From Botrytis cinerea B05.10 (taxonomy: Eukaryota > Ascomycota > Leotiomycetes > Helotiales > Sclerotiniaceae): a stretch of DNA of 64,000 bases. Under the pieces are notes generated by a model, which had not been told where the DNA came from, did no database searches, and worked only from the letters and a program-made list of their open reading frames with translations. Both the position numbers and the translations under genes were made by a program. Of this stretch, positions 58,493 to 64,000 are shown piece after piece; the stretch's first letter is position 1, and each line of letters starts with the position of its first letter. The stretch lies in NCBI RefSeq assembly GCF_000143535.2, contig NC_037310.1:3596001-3660000 (forward strand), written 5' to 3'.

Positions 58493-59957
58493 ATGGCATC
58501 CTCGGGATGTTGGAAATGCCTCTCGAGGCCAAATACCTCGCAATTAATCCAGGGCAATCATGCGGCATTGCGACTTCCAACAATTGCAGCCACGGCGGGA
58601 TTTTCAACAAGTGCGGTTATGTCCAAGAATCCGCTGGCTGCTAAACCCAAGGGAGCGTTTGGACAAAATATGGCGAGGGGTGGGAAAACTTTGAAGATTA
58701 AGAAGAAGCCTCCGCCTGTACGGTCCGGAAAACCTCCCGCGGAAGGAGAGAGGAAGGCGTTGAGGAAGAGAATCGTACTCAGTAATACGAATGCGTTGGA
58801 AGTAGAACTGGAAGATTTGGGAATGAGCAATGTTTCGAGTGAGGGATTGGCAGGAAAGGTGGTGGGGTTGAGTGGGAGTACGGTGGATAGCTTGAGAGCA
58901 AGTGAGGCGTTTAAGATCACGCAGGGGTGGAATTTATTTAGGAGGCCGGCGATTTTGGTTCGGGAGGAAAGTGTCATTTGTGCGAAGGTTTTAGAGGAGG
59001 CGGGAGCTGAGAAAAAGACGGAGCGATTGGTGGTTGATGGCGGGAGAGTATCAGGGAAGAGTTTGATGCTTTTACATGCTATGGCTTCGGCTTTTGTCAA
59101 GGGCTGGATTGTCTTGAATATTGCGGACAGTATGTTGTTTTATTTTCATGGATTACATTATGCTAATGAGATTTATAGCCCAAGAACTTGTCAACGCTTG
59201 CACTGAATATTCTCCTGTGCCTGATACCACGCCCACTCTCTTTTCCCAAAACACATATACCGCGGCATGGCTGGGACGTATTGGCAAAGCCAACGAAGCA
59301 GTTCTTGACAAGCTCCAATTGTCACAAAAGCATAGTCTTCCAATTCCACTCCAAGAGAACTTATCTCTCCTCCGACTTTGCGAACTTGGAGCTCAGGAAC
59401 CAGATCACTCTTGGCCCATATTCCAAGCATTCTGGAAAGAAATTACAGCTGCAGACCGACCTCCAGTTCTCATGACATTAGACGGGCTTCAATGGATCAT
59501 GCAAAACAGTCTTTACCGAAACGCTGCATTCGAATTAATTCATGCCCATGATTTGGCTGTCGTAAACCATTTCGTGCAATATCTATCCGGAGAGAAATCT
59601 CTACCAAATGGAGGTGCAGTAATTGCAGCTACATCACGTAGTCACGCACCTGTATCGAGATCCACAGATCTAGCTATTGTGCAGCAACTTAACCGACAAT
59701 CGGAAGAGGAAATCACAGAACGTGATCCTTATGAGAAGAAGTACGATGAGAGAGCCGATAAAGCATTGAAAATGGTACAGGTCATGTGGTTAAATGGATT
59801 GAGTAAGCGAGAAGCGAGAAGTTTGATGGAATATTGGGCGCAGAGTGGAGTTTTGAGACAGAGGGTTGATGAGAAGACTGTGACGGAGAAATGGGCGCTG
59901 GCTGGAAATGGAATGGTCGGAGAGTTGGAGAGGGGCGCTCTGAGGATGAGAATTTAG
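58493..59957 (+). CDS. Mitochondrial small ribosomal subunit protein mS29 (DAP3 family)
   Basis: Exons 58493-59129 and 59179-59957 give 471 aa. DAP3/mS29 (yeast Rsm23) is a GTP-binding protein of the mitoribosomal small subunit. The ATG at 58493 starts a presequence-like N-terminus (MASSGCWKCLSRPNTSQ, later AATAGFSTSAVMSK) rich in Ser/Ala with few acids. The P-loop is in VVDGGRVSGKSLMLLHAMA (GxxxxGKS type) and the Walker-B-like strand in RPPVLMTLDGLQWIMQ, the DAP3 hallmarks. The intron follows WIVLNIAD and restores TQELVNACTEYSPV. The C-terminal part, LNGLSKREARSLMEYWAQSG, is family-typical. An ATG at 58394 would add 33 charged residues and spoil the presequence, so I prefer 58493. Confidence 0.92.
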
Positions 59958-62900
59958 ATTTTTATTTATTGGGCATGAATAAAGTTTTAAATAAGTATTA
60001 TGTGTACAATTATGAGGCTTGGTTGTATGGCTTATGTGAATAGATACGAGACGAGTCAGTGGTGTACTTATTACAGTGGAATTGTATATTCTTTTTGCTC
60101 TGGACGCGGTGTTTAACTTTTTACTTGTTTTAGAAGTCCTTTGATGTTGATTTTTTGATTCATGATGATTGCTTGGGTGTAGGTAAGGCTGGTTTCGACA
60201 TAGCCATACAAGTGGGATCAATTCAGGAGAAAACCACGGGGGTTTTTGTGTGTGTAAATCTCAAAGATGTATCTTACCTAACTTTTCACACTCTTGTAAA
60301 CATCTTCATAGCCTTTGATCTGACAGCACTCGTGCATTCTTAATGTGATTTCCCCTTTATGGGCCTGTATTGTAAAGTTGATTTTCCCAAAGTTATTCGT
60401 GGGTGTTTGATAGTGATTCATCCTTCGGTCGTTAGTTGTTGGGTGATGGGAATTCTCCTAACGCCAGTTATCCCGTTGCTAATGATGGCGGAATGGATTC
60501 TTGGGCGCTCAATAGCTTTTGTGGCCGTTATATAACGTGTGGTGTATGCTTTGCTATTGGATCATTTGGGATATTGAAAATGGCTCTTTGGAATTCGTAG
60601 TGGAGAGATACTTATTTTCTATCTACGGATCATGAAAATAGGAGTAAGTACATATATTGGGATACACAATTTCGTCTACACAGCACTTCTAATTGATTCT
60701 CGGCTTATGACGTCTTTTCTTTGACATGTTTTAACTCTCTTCGATGCACTGCTATGCAGATTGTAGAGCATTAAAGCTCAAGGAAGTGTTTGTTTTACCT
60801 CAGTATGCTGGTCCCGTCAAATACCTCCCAATTTGCGTGGTCGTCCCACATGCGCTTCGCTTCAAACCGCCGCATTCTTCTCCCAACGAATCCTGTGATT
60901 CTTGCTAAACTAATCTGCGAAATTTTTCATCCTGGTCAGACGGAAAATATCGATTCTCACAGTCTCTATTTTCAGAACTCAGTTTATACGCGTATGTGAA
61001 GGCTCGATATATCTATATTTCGCCGCTGTTATAGCACTATATGAGGAGAGCGCATGTATTTGTATGAAATCTGATTTCTCGTTCGCCAATAAAGTACATG
61101 GGGAGGCAATACCGTCTAATCCATAATGATTAAATAGAAGGATAGGAATTTGCGGAATTCATGGATTAAGTGAAGTACCAACCCAGGCACTATGATCGGG
61201 AATCACAAAGACTGCTTGGGTGCATGCTACTTCTTACAATTATGAAATTTGCTCACTGTTGTCTATCCAAGAATCCGATTCGAGTGTTGGGGTATCACAA
61301 ATGCAATACCTGTAAGAACATAGGCTCAAGACTCTCTTTCTGTTAGGTGAACATCCTATCACGACAATAATCGTGGAATCGATCTAGACATCAGAGATTT
61401 ACTCGAGTGCATCGAGGATAGAGTTCTTGTCCCAGTTCTAGGCAATCGTCACACCTACCGTATTAGTTGAGCTATAAACGATATAAAAAGTCTTTTCCCG
61501 CGACTTGATTTAAGTTTTTGTTGGGCGATTTGAACATTGTTTCAATCTATCATTACGACGCTTGTGGGGCGGGAAAACAGCCTATTCTGTATGCTATGGT
61601 TTCTAGGTGATGAGCGGTGTCTGAGGATGAGATGCAATTGTTACACTGAATAGAATTGATATTCCGGATTCGGGACTGGTGATTGAAAGGGTGATATTGG
61701 AAAAAGAGAAAGTGATAGAAGGTGCCTTGGATGGAAAGGCTACTCATTTGAAGGGTAGATATTGAAGGTTGGGTTATTTTTAACGACTGCTCGAATGGTT
61801 GAATGTGATGCCACGTTGACTGACAAATTTAATGAAGGGGTTCAAGAGTAATGATATCAATTTAATGTGGAAAGTAGCTTGTCTGAAGAGTCGAGCTCGC
61901 ATTGCGATCTAGATGAGAGTTGTAAAGAGGTAGTAGCGAGTTTCAAGGAGAACATACAAATTATCTTGAATGTTGAACAAAAAATCTTAGGTTATAGCTA
62001 TGCTGAATATAGGTGATTGTGGTAACAGATAGACCTGGCGGACAACCTCATCTTTCAGCTTCATATTCTGAGGAAGAACATTTAGTGAGATTTTAAACCC
62101 AACTTCGTTTGATTTGATTTAAATGTAACTCTATTTGTTCCCTTGCACTTGATGGGGGAAATGAAGAATTCGTAACAAATTCATCTCTAGTCATGACGAC
62201 TCAGACGGTACAGACTACATAACTACATAACTACAATATCTCATCACAGACTACAAGATCAGTTCATGAAGTAACCTCCGGTCATACTAAGGCACAAAAA
62301 GGCGAGGCTGGTTATGCAGCGTCGGACACTACTCAAACATAACCGGATGTGATTTTTATATGTAAACATACCATGTTGTCATCAAAAGTGATATTCCAGC
62401 AACGCAATCAAGACATTGAATGTTAGCTTGATTTTTAAAATCTTCATTTGATAGATACGCCGACTCCGTCGAAGTTCTTAACACCGAATATATAGTTTCA
62501 TTTAATTCATTTGAGTATTATCGTCTCTCTGTTTATGCATCATTTTCGTCGAAGTCAGAGAACAAACATAAGAGGGACCCAAAACTGGAAAGTGTCTGGA
62601 TAGAAGCAGAACCTTCCATCAGCTAACCACTGACACATCTTCATCTGGGCTCTTTCTTGGGAATATGCTGAAGGCTCGCATGCAAAGCTGTGGCTCAGTC
62701 GCACAACTGACAAGGGTATCAGAAATGATAGCATGGCTCTTTAACTCCATAAGCAGAATCCAGCCTATTTGAGATCCAGTTAACACGAAATGTTCAATGG
62801 GGAGGTTTGAAAAAAGAAAAGAGAAAGCTATCCCCTCGATCATCACACAAGAAGCCAGAGAACTACTAGGCTCGGCAATTCTTGGCATGGTCAGCTGGTC

Positions 62901-63853
62901 TCGTGAAGACTATCTTGATAGGAGCTGAATGTAGCAGAGCAAGAACTCGACGCGTTGCCAAATATCCAGTGTAGTACTCAACTATCAAGTGACTGACAAC
63001 TTCTGCATTAAGGCTGGGCAGAAAAGGCGTGCTACACACCCCAAGCATCAGCATCCCGCACACCACTCATTCAATTCTTGAACATAGCCGCTTTACCCCT
63101 CCAACCCTTACCATTTGCCCATATTTGGTTCAACTCGAGCTGCAAGAGTGAGATAGTTACATAATATCATGACATGCAACCCAAGCAATGCCATGCGTCT
63201 TGGCATTACCCTGCATATTGCTGGGTGTAATACAGGCTGAAAAACGTGCCGAATTATCCGTCTTATGTACGACTGTTTGGTTCGCAGGAAGATACTACCC
63301 GCGAACTTCCGTTACGAAACCGATGGAGGGGTTGATGTGAATCCGTGATTCTCAAGAGGAAGGTGGGGAGGTACTGGTGAGAGGGAAATGTAATTGGCGC
63401 TAATGTGGTCTGAGCGGGGTAGAGAAGATTGCCAAGCTAATGTCAACGATAGAAGACTTGTAGAAAATCTTTAAGGATTGTAATGTATTCCTCGCACCAT
63501 ATACGGTGTGCAAGAGGTCATGACTGAGATTTTAATAAAGGACCAGTTTGATGCTATAAAGCACTTGCAATGTGTTGAAAAAGGAAGAATTTGTCGCCAA
63601 GATATCAATCATCCTATCATGATGACAACTAATGGCAGAAGTAGATTGAACTTGGTAACATGAGGTGTAACATTGGATAATCAAGACGCGTAGAATCACA
63701 TAGGAGTCAAGATTCAATGATCATCAATGCACGAAGACATAGGAAAGACTTTTCAATCATGCAGGCAATGTTGTGATGCACCAAAACGAATATTTGTAAC
63801 GCTTGAAAAGATATTCTCATTCTTTAGACTGCACTAGCTAAAGCATATAACAT
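59958..63853. other. 3.9-kb gap with no supported gene
   Basis: Only short frames in A/T-rich sequence. Two minus frames (63066-62866 and 62888-62619) overlap by 23 nt in different phases and could be pieces of one frameshifted reading frame, but neither has a recognisable domain. No tRNA, repeat array or transposon terminus seen. Confidence 0.4.
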
Positions 63854-64000
63854 TTAAACTAACCACATATTAGCAAACGTCTTCGTAAACTCCAATGACT
63901 AGAGGGCACATACCATAAACAAATCGTCCGTTGTGGTTCTCAATGCGCTCAGCAAGGTTGACATCACGGCTGAACTCTTCACCGTCTCTGCTGCGGAGGA
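63854..64000 (-). CDS. C-terminal end of a cyanovirin-N-like (CVNH) protein
   Basis: Only the last ~31 codons are present, entering from the right edge. The exon 64000-63914 encodes LRSRDGEEFSRDVNLAERI and ENHNGRFVY. It ends at a GTATGT donor; a 55-nt intron with GCTAAT branch-like sequence leads to an AG at 63859 and a 5-nt coding tail, giving Val and a TAA stop. The pattern, a short strand with DGE followed by the LNL..RI.N.NG.F motif, is that of fungal CVNH lectin-like domains, which bind high-mannose glycans. If the intron were retained, a different 12-residue tail results. The identification rests on this short piece. Confidence 0.55.

Overview
This is an AT-leaning filamentous ascomycete (Pezizomycotina) nuclear window. 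Its genes carry one to five short introns of about 50-100 nt, with GTAAGT/GTATGT-type donors and CTAAC/CTAAT-type branch points. The family set is fungal: a BTB protein, a 2EXR protein, a CFEM-like surface protein, a CYP505 P450-reductase fusion, a Dnt1/Net1-like protein and a cyanovirin-N-like protein. Base composition, gene style and long A/T-rich intergenic stretches suggest a Leotiomycete such as Sclerotinia or Botrytis; that is an inference. I see no transposon, CRISPR array, rRNA or viral relic.

Layout. 1-203: 5' end of the glycogen debranching enzyme (minus), divergent from NAD-dependent glycerol-3-phosphate dehydrogenase (2065-3438), with a G-quadruplex motif and paired STRE-like sites between them. 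4015-5297: DAHP synthase (aromatic amino acids). 5915-7184: cytochrome c1. 7763-9500: a charged nuclear/nucleolar-type coiled-coil protein. 9728-10825: an MBD4-type DNA glycosylase packed close behind it. 13377-14054 and 14617-14823: unknown proteins. 16419-16517: an intron-containing tRNA-Glu(CTC). 17078-20607 (minus): CYP505. 21823-22366: a small two-helix membrane protein. 23326-27034: Dnt1/Net1-like nucleolar protein. 28978-30064: BTB protein. 33105-34586: 2EXR protein. 35725-36754: proline iminopeptidase. 39212-42142 (minus): RRM-like RNA-binding protein. 42881-43105 and 43651-44441 (minus): small membrane protein and CFEM-like receptor-type protein. 48758-49861: 3-ketodihydrosphingosine reductase. 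53711-56196: RhoGAP protein. 57524-58236 (minus) and 58493-59957 (plus): RRS1 and mitoribosomal mS29/DAP3 sharing a 256-bp divergent promoter. 63854-64000 (minus): C-terminal end of a cyanovirin-N-like protein.

Most of the window is housekeeping: carbon storage and glycerol, aromatic synthesis, respiration, sphingolipids, cytosolic and mitochondrial ribosome production, and Rho and cell-cycle control. No operon-like logic or biosynthetic cluster is visible; the CYP505 gene stands alone. The points most worth following are a possible mitochondrial presequence upstream of the glycerol-3-phosphate dehydrogenase start, the MBD4-type glycosylase, the RRS1/mS29 divergent pair, the start region of DAHP synthase, and several broken or unassigned reading frames in the gaps. 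I did not find a clearly new multi-gene system. Exon boundaries were read by eye from splice signals, frame continuity and recalled family conservation.
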